From: Kribbella sp. NBC_01245
GTDB taxonomy: Bacteria; Actinomycetota; Actinomycetes; Propionibacteriales; Kribbellaceae
Direction of reading: 5' to 3'
NCBI RefSeq assembly: GCF_036226525.1
Contig: NZ_CP108487.1
Coordinates: 3,720,001 to 3,784,000, forward strand
DNA length: 64,000 nt
The notes under the pieces are model-generated. The model saw nothing but the letters and a program-made list of their open reading frames with translations, ran no database searches and was not told where the DNA came from. The position numbers were made by a program, and so were the translations under genes. Shown piece by piece: positions 45,143-53,871 of this stretch. Numbering within the stretch: position 1 is the first letter of the stretch; every line of letters begins with the position of its first letter.

Positions 45143-45168
45143 CAAACTTTTTACCAGCTAAAGGTTTG
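45143..45168. promoter_or_regulatory. MarR operator candidate
   Basis: CAAACTTT and AAAGGTTTG arms (one extra base) five bases before the MarR start codon, in an AT-rich patch that stands out from its surroundings. Likely an autoregulatory site. Confidence 0.5.
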
Positions 45169-45289
45169 TTGTCCAAAATTTCGACATCGAAACACTCTGG
45201 CGGCAGGTTCGACCAGTCGGCGGGTTCGACCAGTGGGCACGACGGGGTTGGACCTCCTGATGAAACCTCTAGCTGGAAGTGGGGCCGGG

Positions 45290-46111
45290 ATGGCACAGAT
45301 CGGGATGGACGTCATTGCGTCAGCAGGAGCCGCGTTGTTGCGCAGCGGGCAGTGGGAGGCGGCTCGCGATCTTCTTACGGCTGGTACGCCGGCGGACGCC
45401 TCCGAGCGGCTAGCGCTCGCGATGGCCGAGGCAGAGGTTGCTGTGGACCAGGACTTCGCTCAAGGTACCGACACGGCGCCGGCCAAGCTCGACGTACTTG
45501 CAGGGCTTGTAGAAACCACTGAGGCCCAGTGGGACTTGGAGATGCTGCGACTCCGGTACGCCTACTTGAGCGCGCTGTTCCGCCCAGCGCAGCCCGAGAC
45601 GACCAGGGCCGCCGCGACGGCTGGTGCCGACGTGCCGGCTGGTGCCGACCTGTTGGCGGAGAGGGCGGCCGGGTTGCGGGAGACGGCGCCGGATGATCGG
45701 CGGGCCGGTTCGGTGGCGTTCTACTCCGGGTTGATCGAGGACAACCTGCGGAGTGACTCACCGAAGGCCTTTCCCTTCTTCAGCGAGGCTTTGACGCTCG
45801 CGGACAAATGCGGGGACGGGCTGTTGGCGGCGTTGGCGCTTCGGCATCTTGGGGATCACGCGCATACGGCAGGGGACCTGCAACTCGCTCGGGCTCAGTG
45901 GGAACGGTCGACCGAGTTGCGGCAGACGGCCGGCCACGTGCTCGGCGTACTGGCTCAGCAGATGTTGCTGGCCCAGCTGATGCGGGATGAAGGCGATCCA
46001 GGTGCGGCTCGTGGGCTGGCTTTGGAGGTACGGCGCTGGGCCGGTTCGCTGGAGATCGGCTGGATCGCCGGCGAGGCCGATTCGCTGCTGGCGTCCGTCC
46101 CGCCCCATTGA
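45290..46111 (+). CDS. TPR-like hypothetical protein
   Basis: A 273-residue all-helical protein with TPR-like pairs: AALLRSGQWEAARDLLTAGT, SVAFYSGLIEDNLRSDSPKA, LAALALRHLGDHAHTAGDLQ and LARAQWERSTELRQTAGHVL. The last two are good TPR units. No enzyme domain was seen. The start is uncertain: 45290 (with GGAAGTGGGG upstream) was preferred, but 45260 and 45305 are in frame. Two copies of GGTTCGACCAGT (45206-45217, 45223-45234) lie upstream. Confidence 0.7.
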   Translation: MAQIGMDVIASAGAALLRSGQWEAARDLLTAGTPADASERLALAMAEAEVAVDQDFAQGTDTAPAKLDVLAGLVETTEAQWDLEMLRLRYAYLSALFRPAQPETTRAAATAGADVPAGADLLAERAAGLRETAPDDRRAGSVAFYSGLIEDNLRSDSPKAFPFFSEALTLADKCGDGLLAALALRHLGDHAHTAGDLQLARAQWERSTELRQTAGHVLGVLAQQMLLAQLMRDEGDPGAARGLALEVRRWAGSLEIGWIAGEADSLLASVPPH

Positions 46112-46182
46112 GCTGTCGTCACATCCTGGGGGTGGGATCCGTCATCATTACGGATGCCACCCGAATTCCGGAGGAGAACAGC

Positions 46183-46644
46183 ATGACCGTGCCACCGCCC
46201 CGCGCCCTGAAACAGCGTGTGCAGGACAGCCTCGAGCGCTTCGAGCAGGACGTGGACGCCTGGGTGGCAACGGCCTCCGCCGATGACGACGTGCCGTACC
46301 TGATCCCGCTCTCCTTCCTCTGGACCGACGGCACGCTCCTGCTCGCCACGGCGGCGTCGGCCCCGGCCGGGCGGAACCTGCTCGCCGGCGGCAAGGTCCG
46401 CCTCGGCATCGGGCAGACCCGGGACGTCGTCCTGGTCGAAGGGCTCGCGGAGTCCATCCCAGCCGCCGAGTTGGACGACGCGACCGGTGATGCCTTCGCG
46501 GTGAAGACCGGGTTCGACCCGCGCACGCTGAGTACGCCGTACTTCTACTTCCGGGTCCGGCCCCAGCGCGTACTGGCCTGGCGCGAGGAGAACGAACTGC
46601 GCGATCGGGTCATCATGCGCGACGGCCAATGGCGTACGGACTGA
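46183..46644 (+). CDS. Pyridoxamine 5'-phosphate oxidase-like flavin-binding protein
   Basis: A 153-residue split-barrel protein: VATASADDDVPYLIPLSFLW, TLLLATAASAPAGRNLLAGG and VRLGIGQTRDVVLVEGLAES form the FMN/F420-binding barrel. GGAGGAG precedes the ATG at 46183; an earlier in-frame start at 46108 is less likely. Members reduce or bind flavin/F420 or heme. The reaction is unknown. Confidence 0.85.
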   Translation: MTVPPPRALKQRVQDSLERFEQDVDAWVATASADDDVPYLIPLSFLWTDGTLLLATAASAPAGRNLLAGGKVRLGIGQTRDVVLVEGLAESIPAAELDDATGDAFAVKTGFDPRTLSTPYFYFRVRPQRVLAWREENELRDRVIMRDGQWRTD

Positions 46645-46675
46645 AAGTGTCGGTGGCTGGTTCTAGGGTCGGTTC

Positions 46676-47443
46676 ATGACTCTTGACCGGGATGGTTACG
46701 AGCTGGAGTTCGAGGACCAGTTCGACCAGGCCGAGCTTGATGGGCGCTGGTTGCGGTTCTACGCGCCGCATTGGAGTTCGCGCGCTGCCACGGCGACGCG
46801 GTTCACCACGGGCGACGGGCGATTGCGGCTGCGGATCGACGAGGACCAGCAGCCGTGGTGTCCGGAGTTCGACGGGCCGATCAAGTGCTCGGCGTTGCAG
46901 ACCGGGCAGTTCTCCGGGCCGGTCGGCAGCGAGATCGGGCAGTACCGCTTCCAACCGGGCCTGGTGGTTCGGGAGGAGCAGGAGAACGTCCGGCTGCACA
47001 CCCCGCAGTACGGCCTGTTCGAGATCCGCTGTCGCGCGCTGGACGATCCGGCCGCCATGGTCGGGCTCTGGATGATCGGTTACGAAGAGGAGGCGCCCGA
47101 GCAATCCGGGGAGATCCTCATCTGCGAGATCTTCGGCAAGAACGTCGGCGCCGGGCGGGCCGCGGTCGGCATGGGCATCCGCCCGTTCGGCGATCCGGGT
47201 CTGACCGACGAGTTCGAGGAGGTCGAGCTGGCCATCGACGCCCGCGACTTCCACGTGTACGGCGCGGAGTGGACGCCCGACCTGGTCCGGTTCTTCGTCG
47301 ACGGCGAACAGGTGAAGATCAGCCACCAATCGCCGGACTACCCGATGCAGTTCATGCTCGCCCTGTACGAATTCCCCGGCGAGCAGACCACTCATCCAAA
47401 AGAGTTCGAGATCGACTGGTTCCGCTCCTACCGTCGGGCGTGA
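46676..47443 (+). CDS. GH16-like cytoplasmic protein with altered catalytic motif
   Basis: A 255-residue concanavalin-fold protein with the GH16 layout (LEFEDQFDQAELDGRWLRFY, YGLFEIRCRA, IDWFRSYR at the end). There is no signal peptide, unlike most GH16 enzymes. The catalytic strand reads SGEILICEIFG: Glu146 and Glu151 are kept, but the central Asp of E-x-D-x-x-E is Leu148, with Cys150 next to the acid/base. Such a change should weaken or alter catalysis, so it may be a binding protein or have a different mechanism. The gene stands alone, 31 bases after the PNPOx-like gene. Confidence 0.78.
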   Translation: MTLDRDGYELEFEDQFDQAELDGRWLRFYAPHWSSRAATATRFTTGDGRLRLRIDEDQQPWCPEFDGPIKCSALQTGQFSGPVGSEIGQYRFQPGLVVREEQENVRLHTPQYGLFEIRCRALDDPAAMVGLWMIGYEEEAPEQSGEILICEIFGKNVGAGRAAVGMGIRPFGDPGLTDEFEEVELAIDARDFHVYGAEWTPDLVRFFVDGEQVKISHQSPDYPMQFMLALYEFPGEQTTHPKEFEIDWFRSYRRA

Positions 47444-47565
47444 AGTTTTTCTGCCGAAGCGAGAAGGATCCGAGCGACTGCGGGCAAGTGGTGATCGATC
47501 CGTCCGGTAGCGAACGCTGCCGCGGGACCCATCGGGTATCCGTCGACGGCTGACGTAGGAGTTCG

Positions 47566-48183
47566 ATGACCACCCTGATCCATGATCCGCCGGCGCAGCG
47601 GATGACGGACTCGGTCAGTGCCGAGGACGCCGCTGCCGATGCCGAGGCGATCGCGGCGTCGGTGCGCGATCCCGACCGGTTCACGCCGATCTTCGACCGG
47701 CACTTCGCGGCCATTCACGCGTACGTCGTACGGCGCCTGGGGGTCGAGGCGGCCGACGACATCGCGGCTGAGACGTTCCTGATCGCGTTCAACCGGCGGA
47801 ACCGGTTCGACCGGCGTAACGGGATCGCCCGCGGCTGGCTATTCGGTATCGCCACCAACCTCATCCGCCGGCACCAGCGCGACCAGCTCCGCGGCCGCCG
47901 CGCCGTCGCCAAAGCCGGCCCACCGCCGGTCGACGGGGCCCACGACGATCCGGTCGGCACCGGCGTCACCGCCCGCCTGACCAGCGAGCCGTTGGCCAAT
48001 GCCCTTGCCCAGGTCAACGCCAAGGACCTCGAAGTCCTGCTGCTGGTCGCGTTCGCCGAGCTGACGTACGACGAGACCGCGGCCGCCCTCGGCATCGCGT
48101 ACGGCACCGTCTGCTCCCGGCTCGCCCGCGCCCGCCGCGTGATCCGAACCTCTCTCGACTCTTCCCCGAAGGACCTCCGATGA
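47566..48183 (+). CDS. ECF-type RNA polymerase sigma factor
   Basis: A 205-residue sigma-70 factor with region 2 (FTPIFDRHFAAIHAYVVRRL, DIAAETFLIAFNRR, WLFGIATNLIRRHQRDQ) and region 4 (VLLLVAFAELTYDETAAALG, IAYGTVCSRLARARRVIR). The N-terminal 30 residues are an extra Ala/Asp-rich segment. Its stop overlaps the next gene (ATGA), the CU044_5270-type protein that often partners this sigma group. The stimulus is unknown. Confidence 0.93.
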   Translation: MTTLIHDPPAQRMTDSVSAEDAAADAEAIAASVRDPDRFTPIFDRHFAAIHAYVVRRLGVEAADDIAAETFLIAFNRRNRFDRRNGIARGWLFGIATNLIRRHQRDQLRGRRAVAKAGPPPVDGAHDDPVGTGVTARLTSEPLANALAQVNAKDLEVLLLVAFAELTYDETAAALGIAYGTVCSRLARARRVIRTSLDSSPKDLR

Positions 48184-49283
48184 CCGAACTCGACGACCTG
48201 CTCGCCGCCTCCCCCACCCCGCGCCCGGCCGCGGCGGACGTGATGCGCAACGCCCGCGGCGATCTGCACGACCTGGTCCGCCAGGCCCGGAAGACCCCAC
48301 GCCGTTCCTGGCTGATGATGCACCGGCGCCACCTGGTCACCGCGGGCGTCGCCACGCTCGCGATCGGCGGTCTCGGTGGGCCGCTACTGCTCTCCGCTGC
48401 GAGCCCGGCCGATTCTGGCCCGCCCTCGCAGGCTGGACCGGCACCGGTGGCGACGACGCCCGCCGAGCGACCGGTGACCAGTGATCAATTGCTGCTGTCG
48501 GCCGCGTCGTACGCCGAGTTGCAGGCGACCACCGGCAAGTACTTCCGGAATCGCCAGTTGAGCATCCACAGGTCCCAGCGGATCGGGACAGGCGCCGCGT
48601 CGTACCGGCTGGAACAGCGCACGATGATCGAGAACTGGACCGGTGCGCCCGGGCAGAAGTCGTACTATTCGAGCCGCCATCTCAGCGCCAAGCCCGCGAC
48701 GGCCTCCGATCGGGAGAAGTGGCTCGCGGACGGCGCCCCGAAGCAGTGGAACCTGGGCCCGGCCGACAGCGCCGAAGCCCGCGACGTGATCATCACGATG
48801 GGCCCGGGCAAAGCGCGATTCGGTGAGGCGACCGACTCCGACCGGTACTACCTGCTCGGTGACAAGAGCCAGACGGCGGCCGAGATCGCCAAGCTGCCGA
48901 CCGATCCGGCCGCTCTGCGCGCGCTCTTCCTCAAGGACAAGGCGGCCGACGTCGCCGAGGCGCGCTGGCTGCTGGGCAAGACGCACAACCTGCTCTTCTG
49001 GACTCCGGCACCGCCCGCCGTCCGCGCGGCCGCGTTCCGGATGCTCGCCGGAACGCCCGGCCTGAAGGTCGAGCCCGGTATCCGCGACGGCCTCGGCCGT
49101 ACCGGCACCGGCATCACCGCCACCGGCAACGGCGACACCCACCAGCTGGTCATCGACCCGAACACCGGCCGCCTACTCTCCGGCCGCTACAACAGCCAGA
49201 ACATCAAGATCGGCGAAAACCTCGCCCTCGAATCCGGCTGGACCAACGCCACCCCCAAGCCCCTCCCCGCCACAGCCAAGTAG
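48180..49283 (+). CDS. CU044_5270-type membrane-anchored protein, putative sigma partner
   Basis: A 367-residue protein. Residues 1-50 are cytoplasmic (MTELDDLLAASPTPRPAAAD), residues 51-72 a single membrane helix (LVTAGVATLAIGGLGGPLLL), and the rest is extracytoplasmic, with YAELQATTGKYFRNRQLSIH and LGKTHNLLFWTPAPPAVRAA. This matches the CU044_5270 group found next to ECF sigma genes. It may act as an anti-sigma factor, though no ZAS zinc motif is present. Translation is coupled to the sigma gene. Confidence 0.85.
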   Translation: MTELDDLLAASPTPRPAAADVMRNARGDLHDLVRQARKTPRRSWLMMHRRHLVTAGVATLAIGGLGGPLLLSAASPADSGPPSQAGPAPVATTPAERPVTSDQLLLSAASYAELQATTGKYFRNRQLSIHRSQRIGTGAASYRLEQRTMIENWTGAPGQKSYYSSRHLSAKPATASDREKWLADGAPKQWNLGPADSAEARDVIITMGPGKARFGEATDSDRYYLLGDKSQTAAEIAKLPTDPAALRALFLKDKAADVAEARWLLGKTHNLLFWTPAPPAVRAAAFRMLAGTPGLKVEPGIRDGLGRTGTGITATGNGDTHQLVIDPNTGRLLSGRYNSQNIKIGENLALESGWTNATPKPLPATAK

Positions 49284-49300
49284 CTGTCTCAATCCGCTGA

Positions 49301-49588
49301 TCAAGCTGGGAGGTCGGTTCGCTCCGGACGTTGAGGGCGTTCGGGGCGGCCGCGGCGGCGGCCGTTGAGGAAGCGTTCGCCGGCGGCGGTGCCGGTGAAG
49401 CCGGTTGCGCGGGCCCACTCGCGGCATTGGTCGAGGACCGGGCACCCGGTCAGGCAGACCTCGCGGGCCTTGCGCTGCTGCCAGGCGCTGGCGGTCTCGT
49501 CGTACGCGGGGGCTTGGCCGATACACGCCGCCTTGGACATCCAACGGTCGGCGGGGTCGGCGATCACGGTCAAGGTTGGCCTCACCAC
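49301..49588 (-). CDS. WhiB-like iron-sulfur regulator (variant)
   Basis: A 95-residue Wbl protein. The four cluster Cys are 22, 45, 49 and 55 (KAAC, CLTGCPVLDQC); the central spacing is C-x3-C instead of the usual C-x2-C. The GVWGG turn before the basic tail is replaced by GFTGTAAGERF, and the tail RRRGRPERPQRPER could bind DNA. Two GTG codons (49588, 49585) are possible starts, with a -10-like TATCTA about three bases before, so the mRNA may be leaderless. Target unknown. Confidence 0.85.
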   Translation of the reverse strand: MVRPTLTVIADPADRWMSKAACIGQAPAYDETASAWQQRKAREVCLTGCPVLDQCREWARATGFTGTAAGERFLNGRRRGRPERPQRPERTDLPA

Positions 49589-49776
49589 TAGATAATCTCA
49601 ACCAAATTACTGTACTTTGCGGCCGTCTCACGCTGCGGGACGGCCCAGCAAGGGTCCACGCGGTGGAATCAGGATGAGCGGCAAACGGTTCCACCCTGCT
49701 GTCCGGCTCACTTGGGCCGGACAGCAGACTGGTGTCCGCATGGTTCGTCGTTCAGCCCTCACCCGCAGGAGACTTG

Positions 49777-51222
49777 ATGAGCTCAGCAGCTCAAGCCCAG
49801 ATCGCCGTCACCGGACTGGCGACGATGGGTCGCAACCTCGCCCGGAACCTGGCCCGCAACGGATTCCGCGTGGCCGTGCACAACCGCAGCAAGGCGAAGA
49901 CCGACGCCCTGATCGCCGAGTTCTCCGACGAGGGCGAGTTCACCCCGGCCGACGATCTGCCCGCACTGGTCGCCGCTCTGGAGACGCCGCGCAAGGTCAT
50001 CATCATGGTCAAGGCCGGTGCGCCGACCGACGCCGTCATCGAAGAGCTGGTGCCGCTGCTGGACCAGGGCGACATCGTCATCGACGCCGGTAACGCGCAC
50101 TTCGCCGACACCCGCCGCCGGGAGAACGCGCTGCGCGAGAAGGGCCTGCACTTCGTCGGCGCCGGGGTCTCCGGTGGCGAGGAGGGTGCGCTGCTCGGGC
50201 CGAGCATCATGCCGGGCGGTTCGCCCGAGGCGTATGCCGCGCTCGAGCCGATGCTGACCAAGATCGCCGCCCACGTCGGCGACGAGGCCTGCTGCTCGCA
50301 CGTCGGCCCGGATGGCGCCGGCCACTTCGTGAAGATGCTGCACAACGGCATCGAGTACGCCGACATGCAGCTGATCGCCGAGGCGTACGACCTGATGCGC
50401 CGCGTCCTCGGTCTGAAGCCGGCCGAGCTCGCCGAGGTCTTCCGCACCTGGAACTCGGGCGACCTGGAGTCGTTCCTGATCGAGATCACCGCCGAGGTGC
50501 TGGACCAGGTCGACGAGTCGAGCGGCGGCCCGTTCGTCGACGTCGTGCTGGACCAGGCCGAGCAGAAGGGCACCGGTCGCTGGACGGTGCAGAGCGCCCT
50601 CGACCTCGGCATCCCCGTCAGCGGTATGGCCGAGGCCGTGTTCGCCCGCTCGCTTTCGGGCGACGTTCAGCGCCGTACGGCGGCCAGCGGCGTACTACCC
50701 GGCCCCGAGGACATCCCGGCCGACGTCGACCGGGACAAGTTCATCGACGACGTACGGCACGCGCTGTACGCCTCGAAGCTGGTGGCGTATGCCCAGGGCT
50801 TCGACGCGATCCGCGCGGCCAGTGACGAGTACGACTGGAACATCGACCTCGGCGAGGTGTCGAAGCTCTGGCGCGCGGGCTGCATCATTCGCGCGAGCTT
50901 CCTCGACCGCATCAAGGAGGCGTACGACCGGGACGCGGATCTGCCGTCGCTGCTGGTCGACGACTACTTCAAGAACGCCGTCGGCGAGGCGCAGGACTCG
51001 TGGCGCCGGGTGGTCGCGACCGCGGCCACGGTCGGCGTACCGGCGCCGGGCTTTTCGGCCGCGCTGTCGTACTACGACGGGCTTCGCGCCGAGCGGCTGC
51101 CGGCGTCGTTGATCCAGGGATTGCGCGACCTCTTCGGTGCGCACACCTACCGGCGGACCGATCGCGACGGCAGCTTCCACCTCGAGTGGGCCGGCGATCG
51201 CAAGGAGCACCAGACGGACTGA
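49777..51222 (+). CDS. gnd: 6-phosphogluconate dehydrogenase, decarboxylating
   Basis: A 481-residue enzyme of the oxidative pentose phosphate pathway that converts 6-phosphogluconate to ribulose 5-phosphate with NADP+ reduction. NADP site AVTGLATMGRNLARNLARNG; substrate motif FVGAGVSGGEEGALLGPSIM with PGG, then GHFVKMLHNGIEYADMQLIA. C-terminal RTDRDGSFHLEW is typical of the long homodimeric form. CAGGAGA lies six bases before the ATG. Single gene, no operon partner. Confidence 0.97.
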   Translation: MSSAAQAQIAVTGLATMGRNLARNLARNGFRVAVHNRSKAKTDALIAEFSDEGEFTPADDLPALVAALETPRKVIIMVKAGAPTDAVIEELVPLLDQGDIVIDAGNAHFADTRRRENALREKGLHFVGAGVSGGEEGALLGPSIMPGGSPEAYAALEPMLTKIAAHVGDEACCSHVGPDGAGHFVKMLHNGIEYADMQLIAEAYDLMRRVLGLKPAELAEVFRTWNSGDLESFLIEITAEVLDQVDESSGGPFVDVVLDQAEQKGTGRWTVQSALDLGIPVSGMAEAVFARSLSGDVQRRTAASGVLPGPEDIPADVDRDKFIDDVRHALYASKLVAYAQGFDAIRAASDEYDWNIDLGEVSKLWRAGCIIRASFLDRIKEAYDRDADLPSLLVDDYFKNAVGEAQDSWRRVVATAATVGVPAPGFSAALSYYDGLRAERLPASLIQGLRDLFGAHTYRRTDRDGSFHLEWAGDRKEHQTD

Positions 51223-51339
51223 GGTTTGCCCAGGGCGGCGGAGGCGATTTCGCTTTTAGTCGAACGTGTGTTCTACTGTGAGCACAGCGCCTTCGTCGCT
51301 CCGGTGCGGCGAAGCAGGTATGAGGAGTTCGCCGCAACC

Positions 51340-51768
51340 ATGACTGTAGACACTCTCACCGCAGAGGCCGGTATCACCGACAGCGACACGCAGGTCACTC
51401 CGGAGTCCCCGGAGAGCGCGCCTGTGGCCGAGGCACCCGAAGCACCTGTTGCCGAGGCAGTGGAGAAGCCGAAGAAACGCGCGACCGCGGGCAAGAAGAC
51501 CAAAACGATGGAGCTCACGCTCACCGTCACGGGCACCGCCGATGGCGAATGGACGGCCGAGCTGAAGCAGGGCAGCAGCTACCTGGCTCGCGGCCTCGCC
51601 GTTGCCGCCGCGGCTGTTTCGCGTGCGGCCAAGGAGCTGCACGAGGACCTGTCCGGCCCGATCGACGAGGTCATCGACGCCGCCCGCGAGCAGCAGGCCG
51701 CCCGCGTCGCCGCCCTCGAGGCCGAGCTGGAGGCCGCCCGCAGGACCCTGGCCGATCTGGCCGAGTAG
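51340..51768 (+). CDS. DUF6319-like protein with Ala/Pro/Lys linker
   Basis: A 142-residue protein: acidic Pro/Ala-rich N-terminus (ESAPVAEAPEAPVAEAVEKP), Lys patch KKRATAGKKTKT, a small beta domain (MELTLTVTGTADGEWTAELK) and a C-terminal coiled coil (QQAARVAALEAELEAARRTL). The pattern matches the actinobacterial DUF6319 group, whose function is unknown. The ATG at 51340 has GAGGAG 12 bases upstream. Confidence 0.72.
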   Translation: MTVDTLTAEAGITDSDTQVTPESPESAPVAEAPEAPVAEAVEKPKKRATAGKKTKTMELTLTVTGTADGEWTAELKQGSSYLARGLAVAAAAVSRAAKELHEDLSGPIDEVIDAAREQQAARVAALEAELEAARRTLADLAE

Positions 51769-51906
51769 TAGCGCGAGCAGCAGCTGGGTCGAGTAGACGT
51801 GCAGGGCTTCTCGCCCGGTGATCTCGTGACGACACTCACAGTCATCGGGCGAGCCGCTCCCGCTCGGCGTACGGTGTTTTTCCCGGGCGGATCGCGGAGG
51901 CAGCAC

Positions 51907-52470
51907 ATGACCACTGTCGAAGACCTTGACGGCCTACTCCAAGTGCGCGGTGCCGATGACCTCGAGCACGCCGGCGGCACTTTGTTCGTGCACCTGCACC
52001 GAGTCGCGCGACGACTGTCCGGCCTCGGCGCCTCGCAGGACCTCGTCCTTGCCGCGCTGGCCCACGCGGCGTACGGCACGGACGGTTTCCCGTCGAGCCT
52101 GTTCGATTGGCAGACCGAGCGCGGTGTGCTCAGATCCGTCATCGGCCCGGACTCGGAGCGACTCGTCTACCAGTACGGCTGCTGTGCCCGCGAGGCCAGT
52201 TGGCCCGGGCTGGCCGAGCACCAGACCGTGCAGGACCGGTTCACCGGCGCCAGCTACGAGCTGACCGCCGGCGAGCTTCGGGATTTCGCCGATCTGAGCA
52301 TCGTGAACGAGCTGGACGTGCTCGACCACGCGCCGGACCTTGAGCCGCAGCTACGCGAATACCTGTCCGACCTCGTGCCGCGCTGGACCGACATCCTGTC
52401 GCCGGCCGTTCGCGACCACGCCCAGGAGCGACTCGGCATCCCGGCCGGCCGCACGCCAGAACCTTCCTGA
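51907..52470 (+). CDS. HD-like hypothetical protein (DUF6817 type)
   Basis: A 187-residue helical protein with FVHLHRVARRLSGLGASQDL and VLAALAHAAYGTDGFPSSLF, a His-spaced pattern like the HD-domain-related DUF6817 group. GGAGG precedes the ATG. No partner gene; function unknown. Confidence 0.68.
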   Translation: MTTVEDLDGLLQVRGADDLEHAGGTLFVHLHRVARRLSGLGASQDLVLAALAHAAYGTDGFPSSLFDWQTERGVLRSVIGPDSERLVYQYGCCAREASWPGLAEHQTVQDRFTGASYELTAGELRDFADLSIVNELDVLDHAPDLEPQLREYLSDLVPRWTDILSPAVRDHAQERLGIPAGRTPEPS

Positions 52471-52518
52471 TCCCACCGACAACACCGGCAGCCAGCGCGG
52501 CTGCCAGTGCCCTGCGCC

Positions 52519-52938
52519 CTAGGCGTCTCGGGGTACGTCGAGTTCGGCGCGGAGGTGGGGTGGATTCGGCAGCGGGTTGCGGGGTTCGCGATCGCCTGCG
52601 GTGCCGGGCTCGCCCGGATCGGCAGGGTTGACCCAGGAGCGGACGAGGGTTGGGCATTTCCCGCGAGCGAGGCGGTGCACGTCGATCTGACGGACCTGGC
52701 TCGCGGGAATGCCGAGCACGGCGAGGGTCCGGTGGGTCAGCTCGTTGGCACGGTCGGGGTTGCGGGAGCTGAATTTGCGGTGCAGCACAATGGCGATCTC
52801 GCCGTCGGGCCGTGGTTCGACGCGCTCGAAGCGCATGCCCTCGGACAGACCGCGGCCCTTCAGGGTGAGGTCGATGGCGTCGGTCCGGCACAACTGCCGT
52901 CCAACCTGTGCGCGGGCGATCACTTCGTAACGGGCCAT
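52519..52938 (-). CDS. Hypothetical protein, MARY-type paralogue 1
   Basis: A 139-residue protein of unknown family. The N-terminal 95 residues (MARYEVIARAQVGRQLCRTD, EIAIVLHRKFSSRNPDRANE) share start, length and the end block V(R)QIDVHR with the protein at 53425 (MARYDVIVRLRTG, RRVEIYR), so the two are probably paralogues separated by a membrane-protein gene. The C-terminal 40 residues are Pro/Arg-rich. No domain assigned. Confidence 0.6.
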   Translation of the reverse strand: MARYEVIARAQVGRQLCRTDAIDLTLKGRGLSEGMRFERVEPRPDGEIAIVLHRKFSSRNPDRANELTHRTLAVLGIPASQVRQIDVHRLARGKCPTLVRSWVNPADPGEPGTAGDREPRNPLPNPPHLRAELDVPRDA

Positions 52939-53037
52939 GTACCGATCATCTGTCGGTGATCGGCCCTTTTCCAGGGATTCACAATGTACCTGCCAAACTC
53001 ATTGCTGACAGACCAGGTTCACCGAGGGGAAGCGCTC

Positions 53038-53385
53038 GTGGCGCACGTGGATGCTGGGGACATGGCGTGGGAGCCACCGTGGTGGTTACTCGTCTTCGGC
53101 CCGCTGATGTGGCTGTTGCTGTCCGCGCTGGCGTATGACCGTCGCGGCTGGACGATCGCCGCAGTGGTCGCCGTACTGCTGGCGCCGTTGGGAGCTCCGG
53201 TGTCGGCGCTACTGCGTTGGGCGCACCAGCATCCGCAGCTGGGCGCGATCTACTGCGGACCAGTGGCCTTCGCGCTACCGATCGTGGCCACGCCATTGCC
53301 GATCTGGGTCTGCGCGGCCGTCGGCTTCGGCGGTGCGCTGATCGCCCTCATGCTCGGCGCGATGCGCGGCTTCGCCCACAGCTGA
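53038..53385 (+). CDS. Small membrane protein, unknown function
   Basis: A 115-residue protein with three to four helices: WWLLVFGPLMWLLLSALAYD, WTIAAVVAVLLAPLGAPVSA, FALPIVATPLPIWVCAAVGF. The GTG at 53038 has GAGGGGA seven bases upstream; an ATG at 52984 is in frame but lacks such a site. It lies between two paralogous MARY-type genes. No family recognised. Confidence 0.65.
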   Translation: MAHVDAGDMAWEPPWWLLVFGPLMWLLLSALAYDRRGWTIAAVVAVLLAPLGAPVSALLRWAHQHPQLGAIYCGPVAFALPIVATPLPIWVCAAVGFGGALIALMLGAMRGFAHS

Positions 53386-53424
53386 CCTCTGGACCTCGAC
53401 CGGGTGGCGTCGGATCATCAAAAG

Positions 53425-53787
53425 ATGGCCCGGTACGACGTGATCGTGCGGCTCCGCACCGGCTGGCCCGTCTCCGCCTCCGGCCTGGTCCACCTGCGCC
53501 AGGTCGGCCGTCAACTGCCGGGCCGTTGCCGACTGCGCGGGATCCTGGTCTTCACCGAGGGCTACATCGAACTGACCATCCGGATGCAGAGCCCCGGCCA
53601 TCTCGAAGCCATCGACCAAGCCCGCCTGCTCCTCCCCCGATTCGGCTTCCCCCGCCACGCCCTCCGCCGCGTCGAGATCTACCGCCCGCACCCCCTCCCC
53701 AGCCACCGCGCCCTACTCGCCTGCTGGCACCCCCGCACCAACCCCACCAAACCAGTCCCTCCCTCCGGCACCCGCGCCGCCGCCTGA
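53425..53787 (+). CDS. Hypothetical protein, MARY-type paralogue 2
   Basis: A 120-residue protein paralogous to 52519-52938. The start was set at 53425 so that both begin MARY(D/E)VI; an in-frame GTG lies at 53404. It has a beta-alpha pattern (FTEGYIELTIRMQSPGHLEA) and a Pro-rich tail. Function unknown. A dispersed repeat follows the stop. Confidence 0.6.
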   Translation: MARYDVIVRLRTGWPVSASGLVHLRQVGRQLPGRCRLRGILVFTEGYIELTIRMQSPGHLEAIDQARLLLPRFGFPRHALRRVEIYRPHPLPSHRALLACWHPRTNPTKPVPPSGTRAAA

Positions 53788-53803
53788 CCCCCGATCCGCC
53801 CTT

Positions 53804-53835
53804 CGCCGCGAGCGGTCAGACGCGACCACTCGCGG
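53804..53835. repeat. Dispersed GAGTGGACGCG-type repeat between convergent genes
   Basis: CCGCGAGCGGTCAGACGCGA followed by CCACTCGCGG: an inward-facing pair of half-units related to 8765-8951, then an AGGAAGGACGG purine-rich tract up to the PIG-L stop. Confidence 0.6.
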
Positions 53836-53871
53836 ACAAGGAAGGACGGAAGGAAGGACGGGAGGAAGGGG

